64,000 nt of DNA from Mariniphaga sp041687255 (GCA_041687255.1 JAWLCL010000017.1:1-64000), one strand, 5' to 3'; positions 7,907 through 16,196 are shown, numbered from the stretch's first letter. The notes: generated from the letters alone by a model not told the origin. Program-made: numbers and translations.

Positions 7907-8878
7907 ATGCGAAAAACCCTCTACCAGATTCTGCTGATTATGCCTGCAGTAGAAAAGGATGAAAGATTAAGAGAAGTATTGGCCGGCAACGGATATGAAC
8001 TGATAAAAGCCCAAACATTAGGAACAGCGCTTCAGAAAATTACTGAATGTGATCCCGATCTTGTTATTTGTAACCATGACCTTGGGGAGCATTCAGGATT
8101 CACTATTTATAAAGCCTTGCATAACCTTCTGTCGATGAAAGAGATTCCCTTTATGCTTTATATGGATGAATTTGATAAAAACGAGGTAATGATTGGGCTC
8201 GAGGTAGGTATCGATAACTTTATTATAAAGCCATACGATAAGAATGCATTGGTTAAAAAAATCAGAAAGTACACAACGAGACGAACCCGGGAAAATACTT
8301 TAAACACCGAACGTTTCATCCTTTATTTCAATACGTCGCCCTATGCAAAGTTCATTACTGAAAACAAACGGCTGATAAATGTCAATGAGGCATTCTCAAG
8401 CCTCACAGGAATACCGGCTGATGACGAAAATTTGCCGGACATTAATCATGTTTTCGATTTCTCAGCAGATGAAGCCAACGAGCTTGAGTTTCGTAAATGC
8501 ATGAGCGGAATTACAGAGTATGCTGTTTTTAGGTCGGTCAGGCTTTTAAATAAAAATTCTCCCCGGTTCGATATCCATATGGTGTACAGCGACTATTTTG
8601 GAAAGAATATATTTACCGGCGAAATTATTAAAGTGGAAAACCAGGTAGTTTCAAGCGGTGGTCGTAATCATTCTGATGGTGGCAAAGAAAAGCCCGATAT
8701 TATACTTACCGAAAGGGAAAAACAGGTGCTGGAGCTTTCATCAAAAGGACACTCCATAAAGCAAATAGCAAATGAGTTGGGTGTATCGGCCCGTACGGTA
8801 GAAAAGCACCGCGCCAACATCATGGAAAAGACCCAATCATCAAACATTATCGAAGCCATTTATTATTTACAGGATTAG
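7907..8878 (+). CDS. Response regulator, REC-PAS-LuxR; candidate curli regulator
   Basis: A 323-residue DNA-binding response regulator. Residues about 5-122 form a receiver domain with the phosphoacceptor candidate Asp58 (NHDLG) and the conserved Lys108 in IIKPYD. About 135-250 resembles a PAS domain (FNTSPYAKFITENKRLINVNEAF read in short blocks). Residues about 258-320 form a LuxR/FixJ helix-turn-helix with LTEREKQVLEL, GHSIKQIANELGVSARTVEKH and a final YYLQD. The usual acidic pair near the N-terminus of REC is replaced (MPAVEKDE), so phosphorylation may be atypical. No histidine kinase is adjacent. It stands alone, 321 bp upstream of the curlin-repeat genes and co-directional with them, the place where enterobacteria have another LuxR-type regulator, CsgD. 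Control of curli is an inference from position. Confidence 0.85.
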   Translation: MRKTLYQILLIMPAVEKDERLREVLAGNGYELIKAQTLGTALQKITECDPDLVICNHDLGEHSGFTIYKALHNLLSMKEIPFMLYMDEFDKNEVMIGLEVGIDNFIIKPYDKNALVKKIRKYTTRRTRENTLNTERFILYFNTSPYAKFITENKRLINVNEAFSSLTGIPADDENLPDINHVFDFSADEANELEFRKCMSGITEYAVFRSVRLLNKNSPRFDIHMVYSDYFGKNIFTGEIIKVENQVVSSGGRNHSDGGKEKPDIILTEREKQVLELSSKGHSIKQIANELGVSARTVEKHRANIMEKTQSSNIIEAIYYLQD

Positions 8879-8948
8879 GACAATTAGTCCCAAAAACGGA
8901 ACACGCAATCAGTCAGTGTTTTAAATCTGCCTTTGTGTCAGCACATCG

Positions 8949-8990
8949 GTAATTATACGTACCTGCCGGTACGGCAGGTGGAAATTACCT
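8949..8990. repeat. Nested inverted repeat in the gap before the curli region
   Basis: Outer arms GGTAATT (8949-8955) and AATTACC (8984-8990) enclose a perfect inner stem ACCTGCCG/CGGCAGGT (8962-8980) with loop GTA. It lies 71 bp after the regulator stop. It is probably a REP-like element or transcript-end hairpin. Nothing else recognisable is present from 8879 to 9199. Confidence 0.6.
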
Positions 8991-9199
8991 ATTTCATTTC
9001 ATTTTTCATCCCCTTAGTTTTGAATTGGATTTAATTGAAGATGAATCCAGGCACATACAAACCCATTTTACTTAACAGACTTTACCGAAAGTAAGGCCTC
9101 CCATGAATCCGGTTGTTATCAGACGGACAGAGTAGAACCGTTTGTGGCAAAGCGCACAAATAAATTATTGAAAAATAGAATGAAGCTAAAAAAGGTGCT

Positions 9200-9613
9200 A
9201 TGAAAAAATGGCTGTACTTGTTACCGCTCGCTGTTCCGGTACTTATTATAATGCATGTACCACTAAATGCCTGTTCGGCAGAGCCCGATACAGTTACAGT
9301 GAATGCAACCGGTGCGAACAACAAGGTAATTATAAATTCACAGCAGCTGGCAGCTTCCTTCTCCGGTAAGGTGGATGCTCCTGTTCAGGGGGAAATCAAC
9401 CAGAAAGGGGAAAACAACAGTGTAGAGATAAATACGAATAATAAATCCCAAAAAACAAATATCAAAACACAAAAGGCAAATAACAAATATCAAAACACAA
9501 ATAACAAAACCCCAAAGGAAAGGGATTATGAGCAGGATGGTAAGTCTGCCGGAAACCTTATAAAGGTTACCCAGACGGGTAAGAACAACAGTGTAAAAAT
9601 AAACTCACGATAA
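9200..9613 (+). CDS. Small exported protein with curlin-like repeats and an Asn/Lys/Gln-rich middle
   Basis: 137 residues with a signal peptide (about 1-27, ending near NACSA). Three stretches fit the curlin pattern of alternating residues with Asn-Asn turns: NATGANNKVIINS near 36, QKGENNSVEIN near 69, and QTGKNNSVKIN at the C-terminus. Between the second and third lies a Lys/Thr/Asn/Gln-rich region encoded by an A-rich repeat in which one 18-bp unit occurs identically at 9456-9473 and 9484-9501. It precedes the main curlin gene by 247 bp. It may be a minor fibre component, nucleator or chaperone-like partner; no precise family was recognised, and the function is inferred from repeats and neighbours. 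Confidence 0.65.
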   Translation: MKKWLYLLPLAVPVLIIMHVPLNACSAEPDTVTVNATGANNKVIINSQQLAASFSGKVDAPVQGEINQKGENNSVEINTNNKSQKTNIKTQKANNKYQNTNNKTPKERDYEQDGKSAGNLIKVTQTGKNNSVKINSR

Positions 9614-9860
9614 GTACAGGTAAATTAAAGTCAAACTTCTAAAACAGGAATTTATGGAAATCATAGAGTTCAGAGAAAAAGTTTAAGCCGCAACCATCAG
9701 CAAATGGCGCAGTATGCGGCTCAGTAAAATTTCCCTGGTTTCCTGGCACTGCGGCTGGAATCTTCCGGGGGCACTTATTACCGCGTCAGGTAATAATTTA
9801 TGAATTAGTAACATTTTATTTTCTAATTATTTATTCAATAACTTAAAAAGCGTTTTTATT

Positions 9861-10859
9861 ATGAAAAAATTAGTTTTTTTATTCGCAATGGTTTTTGCCG
9901 TGAGTATGGCAATGGGACAAAACAATACATCATCTACCGATATAGATGGTAACAACAATGTAACAACTGTTAATCAGGTTGGAATCGAGAATTCAGGTGA
10001 TATTTCAGTTGATGGAAATCAGAATGATGCATTAATCCAACAAGGAAATTTTGGAGGAGGATTGGTTCAGTCAAATTATGCAGAAGCGTCAATTGAACAA
10101 ATAGGAAACAAAAACTATGCTGAAGTAAAACAACGCCAGGGATGGGCTGGAGCAACAGCAGTTAGTGTACATTCAATTACTCAGGAAGGCAACCAAAATG
10201 AAGCATGGCTGGAAACTTTCAATGGAGGTAATTCAGGTATGATTTATCAGGAAGGTAATAAGAACTGGGCCAAGGGGCGTCAGTCGGTTGGAGCTGGTAA
10301 CAATGTAGAAATAACTCAGGAAGGAAATAGCAACTGGGCTTTTGTAAATCAGTTAAACAGTGCAGATAATTCAGCTTCAGTTAGTCAGGATGGAAATGAT
10401 AACTGGACTTCAGTTGACCAAAGTGGTGGACATGATAACACATATATTGAAAATACTACTGGAAACGGAAATAATGTGACAGCTTTTCAGAACACAAGTT
10501 GGGCAAAGTTGGATTTGACAATTGAAGGAAATAGCAATACTGTGTTTTCTACTCAAGACCATAATGACAAAGCTTATATTGATATTTTTGGCAATAATAA
10601 TGATTTTTATTTGGAGCAAGGATATCATGCAAACCATGTTGGAGCTTCTATAACAGGAAATTCAAATGATATTGATGTTGTTCAGACAGGTGCAGGAAAT
10701 CATGTCACTTCAGATTTGTCAGTTAATGCATTTGCAAAAGATGGCATTATAATTTCTGGTAACAGTAATGTAGTTGACATCCTCCAGGAGACTGACTACA
10801 ACCAGGCTAACGTTAGCATTATTGGTGCAAATAATCAATCATATGTTACCCAACAGTAA
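9861..10859 (+). CDS. csgA: Curlin-repeat fibre subunit (CsgA-like)
   Basis: A 332-residue secreted protein, signal peptide about 1-19 (cleavage after SMAMG). The mature part is built almost entirely of short repeats of the type Q-x-G-N-x-N-x-A-x-x-x-Q, for example EQIGNKNYAEVKQ, QEGNKNWAKGRQ, QEGNSNWAFVNQ and QDGNDNWTSVDQ. Several units carry Trp after the Asn turn, unlike E. coli CsgA. Curlin repeats stack as a beta-solenoid amyloid outside the cell. It is more than twice the size of E. coli CsgA (151 residues), so it should contain many more rungs. The following csgE/F/G genes on the same strand support a major-subunit role. Which of the three subunits nucleates and which polymerises cannot be told. 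Confidence 0.85.
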   Translation: MKKLVFLFAMVFAVSMAMGQNNTSSTDIDGNNNVTTVNQVGIENSGDISVDGNQNDALIQQGNFGGGLVQSNYAEASIEQIGNKNYAEVKQRQGWAGATAVSVHSITQEGNQNEAWLETFNGGNSGMIYQEGNKNWAKGRQSVGAGNNVEITQEGNSNWAFVNQLNSADNSASVSQDGNDNWTSVDQSGGHDNTYIENTTGNGNNVTAFQNTSWAKLDLTIEGNSNTVFSTQDHNDKAYIDIFGNNNDFYLEQGYHANHVGASITGNSNDIDVVQTGAGNHVTSDLSVNAFAKDGIIISGNSNVVDILQETDYNQANVSIIGANNQSYVTQQ

Positions 10860-10951
10860 GTGATTAAGAATTCGAAGGAATTCACTTTGTTATGATAAAG
10901 AAACCTACCATCAGTTAGGTGACTCCTCAATCATAATGTGATGGTTAGCTA

Positions 10952-10971
10952 CCCGGGGAGGCATCCCCGGG
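10952..10971 (+). terminator. GC-rich intercistronic hairpin after csgA-like gene
   Basis: CCCGGGGA (10952-10959) pairs with TCCCCGGG (10964-10971) around GGCA. Only a short, interrupted T stretch follows, so it may act as a partial terminator or as a 3'-end stabiliser that makes the first subunit's mRNA more abundant than the rest. Confidence 0.5.
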
Positions 10972-11015
10972 GGCTTTACCTTCAAAAAAAAACCGATAAA
11001 CAAAGTTTAGAGATC

Positions 11016-12374
11016 ATGAAAAATATATTAGTATTTATTTTCCTGGGGTGCATAAATATGACAGTGGCCCAAACCAACATGAGTTTAATTGACCAGGTTG
11101 GAGTGGATCAGATTGTCAATGTAAATCAGCAGGTAACTGAAAACCAGGATACTCCTCAGTCCGCATGGGTATACCAGTCGGGCGAGATGGAGGATCATAC
11201 TACCGGGATAATAACTGCCGGCGGGGAACTGAACCTTGCTACAGTTAACCAGACAGGGGGTGGCAACAAGTCGTTACTCTACCAGTTTGGTTCCAATAAC
11301 ACTTCTACCCAGCAACAGAATGGCATAAACAATGAATTTAACATGGCGGAGGTCGAAGTGGAGGAATTTTCAGTGATGCATTCCGAACCTGACCCGGGTG
11401 AAGGCCCGGTACCCAACCAGGATGGCGATTTCCATAAGTTAACCCAGATTGCTGAAGGGAACTATATTAAAGCATGGAGCTACCAGGCGGGCAGAATGCA
11501 TACTGCTTCCCAGGATATTACCGGAAACTACAATGAGGTTTGGACCTCACAGAGCGGTAATACTCACTATTCACAAATAACAGTGAACGGTACAGGGAAT
11601 GGCAGTATCTATCTGGTACATGAAGAAGGCAAATTCCCGCACAGCGAAGAAGACGACCATGAAGATGGTGGCGGACCGGGTGGACATGGTAACGGAGGTA
11701 GTTCCGGCGGTCATGGAGAAGGTGGTATGCCGGATGAAATACCTCCCACACATGATGATGACCATGAGTTCGTGCCTACAGTAAGTATTGCTGTTAAACA
11801 AATGGGAAGAAATTCCCGGGCTTATATGAATATCACCGGTGATTATAATAAAGCCCTTATCACCCAGCGGGGTGGCAGTGGCGGAAGTGACCAGGGAGTT
11901 TCTGCTCTGTCAGAAGAGTGCAGGAATCCTGAAACAGGAGGTGGTCATGAAGTCCATCAGACGATTTTTGGAGACTATAATCGCATTTTTGCCGGCCAGA
12001 ATGGAACATCCCACTATTTGAGTGAGGACATCAGTGGCAATTATAATCTTGCTGTCTTGATGCAAAAAGGGAAGAATGGCCGGTCCTATCTGGAACTTAC
12101 AGGCAATTACAATGAAGTGGGTGTCGACCAAAAAGGAAATGGTAATTATTCTGACATTGAAATCGATGGTGATTGGAACGGAAATTTTAATCCTGATGAT
12201 GAATATGGTATTATGGTGGCCCAGGAAGGAAGAGGCAACTGGTCTGAAATTGATGTGTTGGGAGATTCCAATTACATATTTGTACATCAGAGTGGCGGGG
12301 GAATCTCAACAATTAATCAAACCGGCGATTTTAATTCAGCCACTGTAAATCAATCAACATTGGATACACATTAA
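11016..12374 (+). CDS. Curlin-repeat protein with acidic His/Gly-rich insert
   Basis: A 452-residue exported protein when started at the ATG at 11016 (MKNILVFIFLGC); an earlier in-frame ATG adds 26 charged residues before the signal peptide and is rejected. Curlin-like units flank a central insert, for instance YQAGRMHTASQ, GDYNRIFAGQNG, GNYNLAVLMQKG, GNYNEVGVDQKG and TGDFNSATVNQ. At about residues 201-252 lies a stretch rich in His, Asp, Glu and Gly with several GGHG and DDH motifs, followed by PDEIPPTHDD, which breaks the repeat and could bind metal. No other domain was recognised. It lies between two other curlin-repeat genes in the curli locus, so it is probably a fibre component or a surface-exposed cap. 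Confidence 0.75.
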   Translation: MKNILVFIFLGCINMTVAQTNMSLIDQVGVDQIVNVNQQVTENQDTPQSAWVYQSGEMEDHTTGIITAGGELNLATVNQTGGGNKSLLYQFGSNNTSTQQQNGINNEFNMAEVEVEEFSVMHSEPDPGEGPVPNQDGDFHKLTQIAEGNYIKAWSYQAGRMHTASQDITGNYNEVWTSQSGNTHYSQITVNGTGNGSIYLVHEEGKFPHSEEDDHEDGGGPGGHGNGGSSGGHGEGGMPDEIPPTHDDDHEFVPTVSIAVKQMGRNSRAYMNITGDYNKALITQRGGSGGSDQGVSALSEECRNPETGGGHEVHQTIFGDYNRIFAGQNGTSHYLSEDISGNYNLAVLMQKGKNGRSYLELTGNYNEVGVDQKGNGNYSDIEIDGDWNGNFNPDDEYGIMVAQEGRGNWSEIDVLGDSNYIFVHQSGGGISTINQTGDFNSATVNQSTLDTH

Positions 12375-12437
12375 ACGTATACGGGTTAGCTTATAAGGCT
12401 TTTTTATTGTAATTTTTAGAATAGAATAACCGGAAAA

Positions 12438-13085
12438 ATGAAACAGATATTTAGTGCAATAATTATTCTTCTGTTACCCATATCAATGGGTGCGCAGGAA
12501 AGCAATATCGATGAATTACTAAACAGTGAGGATATCAGGCTGGAAGATCCCATTATTAATGACCTGCTTTTAATGCAGCAGATTCAAACAGACAAGGAGG
12601 TTAATCATTTAATCAATGTTGGCCAATCTGGATTGAATGTATCGGTCATTAATCAAAATGGCAGGGATAACCAGGCCGATGTAAGACAGAATGGACAGGG
12701 ACATTTTACCCGATTAGATCAAAAAGGAAACAATAATAAAGCCTTCCTAAGCTCCTCCGGAGAACATACATTGCAAATTGTAAAACAGGATGGTGATGGC
12801 AATGCTGTAGAAAGCAGTATAAATAATCAGGCTGTTCCCAATGGAACTATGCTGGTTCAGCAAGGAAATGATAACAGCATAATGCTGAGAATGGATGGGA
12901 GTGAAGCATTCAAGGGAACCTTTCCTGTGGCTGCCATTATAAATCAACAGGGAAATGAGCTGCGTGTAAATGCTACTTTCGACCGGTATGAAAGTCCCTT
13001 TTACATTAACCAGCAATCGGGCCCGTCAGGAGAAGGAATGCAGCTGAACATTACCACTTCTGATTTTTATTTCCCGATGAAGTAA
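12438..13085 (+). CDS. csgB: Curlin-repeat protein, CsgB-like candidate
   Basis: 215 residues with a signal peptide (1-19, cleavage after SMGAQ). After a charged N-terminal part (about 20-58) come curlin-type units: NVGQSGLNVSVINQNG, RDNQADVRQNGQGH, RLDQKGNNNKAF and QQGNDNSIMLRMDG. The C-terminal 40 residues lose the repeat (ATFDRYESPFYINQQ). A shorter subunit with an aberrant terminal region next to csgE would fit a nucleator such as CsgB, but the order is not diagnostic. The stop is 7 bp before the csgE start, so the two are co-transcribed. Confidence 0.65.
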   Translation: MKQIFSAIIILLLPISMGAQESNIDELLNSEDIRLEDPIINDLLLMQQIQTDKEVNHLINVGQSGLNVSVINQNGRDNQADVRQNGQGHFTRLDQKGNNNKAFLSSSGEHTLQIVKQDGDGNAVESSINNQAVPNGTMLVQQGNDNSIMLRMDGSEAFKGTFPVAAIINQQGNELRVNATFDRYESPFYINQQSGPSGEGMQLNITTSDFYFPMK

Positions 13086-13092
13086 TGGTGCA

Positions 13093-13626
13093 ATGAGGTA
13101 TCTTTTTACCATATTATTTTTGTCAACCTGCACCTTAACAGGCCTTACCCAACCCGATTCACTGATTAATGCAACAGTGCGGGCCGATTCGCTGTTAAGG
13201 GATACCACACAAATAAAGGAAGCACCCGAGAGCCTGCAGAAACTGATTGAGGAGTTAAAACAAAAACAAAAAGAGCAGGTGAGTGAGGATGCTGAACTGG
13301 AACTCGATGGGATGCTTTTTGATGAAACAAAAACGAAAAGCGGAAAAGATTTTTACGACTACTTTTACAGCCTGTGGGAGGCGCCACCCGGCGCACGTAA
13401 CTTTTCACTATTTATTACCGAAAAGCCCTACCGGCTTACAACAACACAAATTGAGGTTAAAATAAATGAAACAGTTGTGTTTCAGTCGTTCCTGCAACCT
13501 CGTGCCGATATTGTTGAAGAACTTGCCAAATATGCGGTTGCCCAAACCCAGATGTACCTGGCCAATTACGAGGAGTTGATGCGCCAGATGGAGGGGGAGG
13601 ACCAGGCAGGAACAGGAATTTATTAA
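13093..13626 (+). CDS. csgE: Curli assembly factor CsgE
   Basis: A 177-residue periplasmic adaptor that in other bacteria gates the CsgG pore and targets curlin to it. A signal peptide covers about 1-19. A Glu/Lys/Gln-rich segment follows (about 40-70). The CsgE core starts near residue 75, with KSGKDFYDYFYSLWE, PPGARNFSLFITEKP, VKINETVVFQSFLQPR and a terminal helix VEELAKYAVAQ. The core matches CsgE closely in order and spacing. The N-terminal linker is longer than in E. coli CsgE (129 residues). The start overlaps no other gene and lies 7 bp after the preceding stop. Confidence 0.92.
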   Translation: MRYLFTILFLSTCTLTGLTQPDSLINATVRADSLLRDTTQIKEAPESLQKLIEELKQKQKEQVSEDAELELDGMLFDETKTKSGKDFYDYFYSLWEAPPGARNFSLFITEKPYRLTTTQIEVKINETVVFQSFLQPRADIVEELAKYAVAQTQMYLANYEELMRQMEGEDQAGTGIY

Positions 13627-13646
13627 CATTACAAAAACCACACATT

Positions 13647-14081
13647 ATGAAATGCATTTTTAAAACGTTTTTTCTGGCTGTCTTTGCCCTGCTGTTATTT
13701 ACAGCCAACCAGGCCGCAGCACAGGATTTTGTCTACACTCCCAAAAACCCGGCCTTCGGGGGCAACCCCTACAACTACAGCTGGCTGATGAGTTCGGCCC
13801 AGGCGCAGGATACCTACAAGGCGCCTGAAACTGCAAGTGACCGTTTTGGCTATTCACGTGACCCCGCACAGGATTTTGCAGAAAGTTTAAACCGGCAGAT
13901 ACTTAGCCGCCTTTCGCGTGAAATCATAACCCGCCAGTTTGGTGAGGATGCCCTCGAGGAAGGAACATACGTTCTGGGCGATTACCAGATTGAAATAGGG
14001 AATGCAGGCGACGGGGTAAACATCACCATAGTCGATATAAAAACAGGGGCAACCACAAATGTGTCGGTTCCCTACTTCTGA
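13647..14081 (+). CDS. csgF: Curli assembly factor CsgF
   Basis: 144 residues with a signal peptide (about 1-25, ending NQAAAQ). The mature N-terminus DFVYTPKNPAFGGNP contains the NPxFGG motif that in CsgF inserts into and narrows the CsgG channel, followed by N-Y-x-W-L. The C-terminal portion (LGDYQIEIG, ITIVDIKTGATTNVSVP) fits the family end. Length is close to E. coli CsgF (138). It lies 20 bp after csgE and 28 bp before csgG. Confidence 0.93.
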   Translation: MKCIFKTFFLAVFALLLFTANQAAAQDFVYTPKNPAFGGNPYNYSWLMSSAQAQDTYKAPETASDRFGYSRDPAQDFAESLNRQILSRLSREIITRQFGEDALEEGTYVLGDYQIEIGNAGDGVNITIVDIKTGATTNVSVPYF

Positions 14082-14109
14082 TAACAGGAAAATATAAAAA
14101 GTAAACATT

Positions 14110-15480
14110 ATGCTGAAAGTAAATATTTTCAGAGGCCTGTTATTTGCCTGTATCCTGGCTTTTTTGGCCTCCTGCAGTCCGTTTTTTCATCAGCCCCTTG
14201 GCATTCGTGAAGCGGAGCTGGGGCCTGAAACTCCGGCTAAAATGGAGTTGCTGGAGCTGCCTGAGCCGCAGGAAAAAATTGTAGTGGCGGTATATAAGTT
14301 CAGGGATCAGACAGGACAATACAAAGCTTCTGAGGTAGGTGCCAACTGGTCGACTGCCGTTACCCAGGGAGCTACCAATATACTTATACGTGCTCTTGAA
14401 GAATCGGGCTGGTTTATCCCAATCGAAAGGGAGAACATCGGCAACCTGCTTAACGAGCGCAAGATTATACGCTCCAGTCGTGAGCAATATGAAGGAACCA
14501 GTAATATATTGTTGCCCCCGTTATTGTTTGCAGGGGTTCTCATCGAAGGAGGTATTGTATCGTACGAAACGAATGTATTTACCGGAGGGGCTGGAGTGCG
14601 CTACTTTGGAACTGACGCATCTGCTCAGTACCGCGAGGACAGGGTAAGTATTTACCTGCGTGCGGTATCCACCAGCAACGGTAAGGTGCTGAAGACGGTT
14701 TACACCACCAAATCCATCCTTTCGCAGGAAGTGTCGATGGGCGTATTTAGGTATGTGAAGTTTAAGCGGCTGCTGGAAGCAGAAACAGGTTTTACCTACA
14801 ATGAACCTACAGAAATGGCCGTTACCGAAGCTATAGAAAAAGGAATTCACAGCCTTGTGATTGAAGGTATACTCGACAGTCTGTGGACTACAAAGACTCC
14901 TGTTAACAGGGACACTCCCATTGTAAAAAGCTACCTGGAAGAGAAACAGGGGAACCTGGAGGAAGATCTTATGGGACGTAAATACGATCAGCAATACCGC
15001 AGCAGCGGATATGTATCGTTTACAGGCTCCGGACAATGGTACAACGGCGATTATTCAGTAAGCAATATTCGCCCCGGAGGTTCAATGAAACTGGGCGTGG
15101 GACTTACCAAATCCTTTTTTCTGGAAGCCGGTTTGGGACCACGTGTATTGCATATCAGAGATGTCTACGGTTCAATGGAATACGATGGAAACCTGAGCCT
15201 CCTGTTTCTGGCCAACACCTATGGCCGTTTTTCACCTTACCTTAAAGGGGGCATTGGTACATTGACTGAATTTGGAGGCCCTGTAGGGCTTTCAGAAAAG
15301 AAACTGATGCCTTACCTCTCGGCCGGTTCAGGTGCAGAATATATGGTTTCCCGAACAATGGGAGTTACCGGCGGGGCATTTTTTAACCAATTTCTGTCTG
15401 ATGCATTCGACGGGTCTGCAGCAGGTGCATTCAACGACAGCTTCTGGGGATTCGATTTGGGGTTTAAAATCTATTTCTAA
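14110..15480 (+). CDS. csgG: Curli secretion channel CsgG with C-terminal extension
   Basis: An outer-membrane lipoprotein that forms the nonameric curlin export channel. Signal peptide with lipobox LASC (lipidated Cys about residue 22). The CsgG core, about 55-275, shows VAVYKFRDQTGQYK, ATNILIRALEESGWFIPIERENIGNLLNERKIIR and the conserved AGVLIEGGIVSYETN region with transmembrane-strand segments. E. coli CsgG ends near residue 277; this protein runs on to 456. The extra 170 residues (from about YRSSGYVSF) contain alternating, Gly-rich, aromatic-ended strands finishing in FWGFDLGFKIYF, like an outer-membrane barrel or PorT-like domain. Extended CsgG proteins may be common in Bacteroidota, but the role of the tail is unknown to me. 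Confidence 0.92.
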   Translation: MLKVNIFRGLLFACILAFLASCSPFFHQPLGIREAELGPETPAKMELLELPEPQEKIVVAVYKFRDQTGQYKASEVGANWSTAVTQGATNILIRALEESGWFIPIERENIGNLLNERKIIRSSREQYEGTSNILLPPLLFAGVLIEGGIVSYETNVFTGGAGVRYFGTDASAQYREDRVSIYLRAVSTSNGKVLKTVYTTKSILSQEVSMGVFRYVKFKRLLEAETGFTYNEPTEMAVTEAIEKGIHSLVIEGILDSLWTTKTPVNRDTPIVKSYLEEKQGNLEEDLMGRKYDQQYRSSGYVSFTGSGQWYNGDYSVSNIRPGGSMKLGVGLTKSFFLEAGLGPRVLHIRDVYGSMEYDGNLSLLFLANTYGRFSPYLKGGIGTLTEFGGPVGLSEKKLMPYLSAGSGAEYMVSRTMGVTGGAFFNQFLSDAFDGSAAGAFNDSFWGFDLGFKIYF

Positions 15481-15494
15481 AAAAAATACATACC

Positions 15495-16148
15495 ATGAAA
15501 AATATAATAGGACTAAGCTTAATTTTTCTCATCTTCCTGTTAGCGGGTTGTGAAGAAGAAAAAATTGATATTGATAAGTTTGGAGCACTTACAGGAGTGG
15601 TGCTCAACGGTGAAGACTACACCCCGCTACCAGGGGTTCTGGTGACTACTAGTCCTGCCAGTTCAACTGCATTGACTGATGCTGAAGGTAAGTTTTCATT
15701 CAATAAGGTGCCGGAAGGGGAAGTGGCAATTACCTCCCGCAAAAAAGATTACTTAAGTAACAGTGTAAGTGTGGCTGTTTATGAACATGAAACTACCGAC
15801 CTCGTATTTTACATGCTTAAAGATGAAAAAGACGTGGGTTGGGTTACCATTTATGATCCTGTGCCGGGTAACGGAGCAGTAGACCAGCAAACATCCTTCT
15901 CCTTCAAATGGAAAGTAGACCAGCAAAACAAAGCAAAAGAGCTTGATTATACTGTCTACTACTTTGAATCGGGCTCCATTGTACAGCAGATTGCCGGTGA
16001 AAATCTGATTGTACAGGAAGTGGTAGTTGATGGATTAAAGTACAACACTACTTATTTCTGGTACGTCGTTGCCAAGCACGAAGGCAGCATTGTGGCCAAC
16101 AGTCCTACCTGGTCGTTTAAAACCGGGGCTGAGGATACTGTAAATTAA
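15495..16148 (+). CDS. Curli-locus lipoprotein: carboxypeptidase-regulatory-like plus FN3-like domains
   Basis: 217 residues starting with a lipoprotein signal peptide (lipobox LAGC, Cys about 19). Residues about 30-110 fit a carboxypeptidase regulatory-like beta sandwich: GVVLNGEDYTPLPGVLVTT, TDAEGKFSFNKVPEGEVAI. Residues about 112-212 look fibronectin-type-III-like: DPVPGNGAVDQQTSFSFKW, GLKYNTTYFWYVVAKH and a closing PTWSFKTG. It begins 14 bp after csgG and ends just before a strong terminator, so it is almost certainly the last gene of the curli operon. It does not resemble CsgC or CsgH. A role as fibre anchor or surface accessory is inferred from location and adhesive-type folds only. Confidence 0.75.
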   Translation: MKNIIGLSLIFLIFLLAGCEEEKIDIDKFGALTGVVLNGEDYTPLPGVLVTTSPASSTALTDAEGKFSFNKVPEGEVAITSRKKDYLSNSVSVAVYEHETTDLVFYMLKDEKDVGWVTIYDPVPGNGAVDQQTSFSFKWKVDQQNKAKELDYTVYYFESGSIVQQIAGENLIVQEVVVDGLKYNTTYFWYVVAKHEGSIVANSPTWSFKTGAEDTVN

Positions 16149-16196
16149 CTATACTATCACCAATAGTTCATCCTTCATTGGATGCATTTCTTTGTG

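Noticed and set aside
10938..11015. Upstream in-frame start for the second curlin-type gene
   Set aside because: It would place 26 charged residues before a clear signal peptide and would put the GC-rich hairpin at 10952 inside the coding region.
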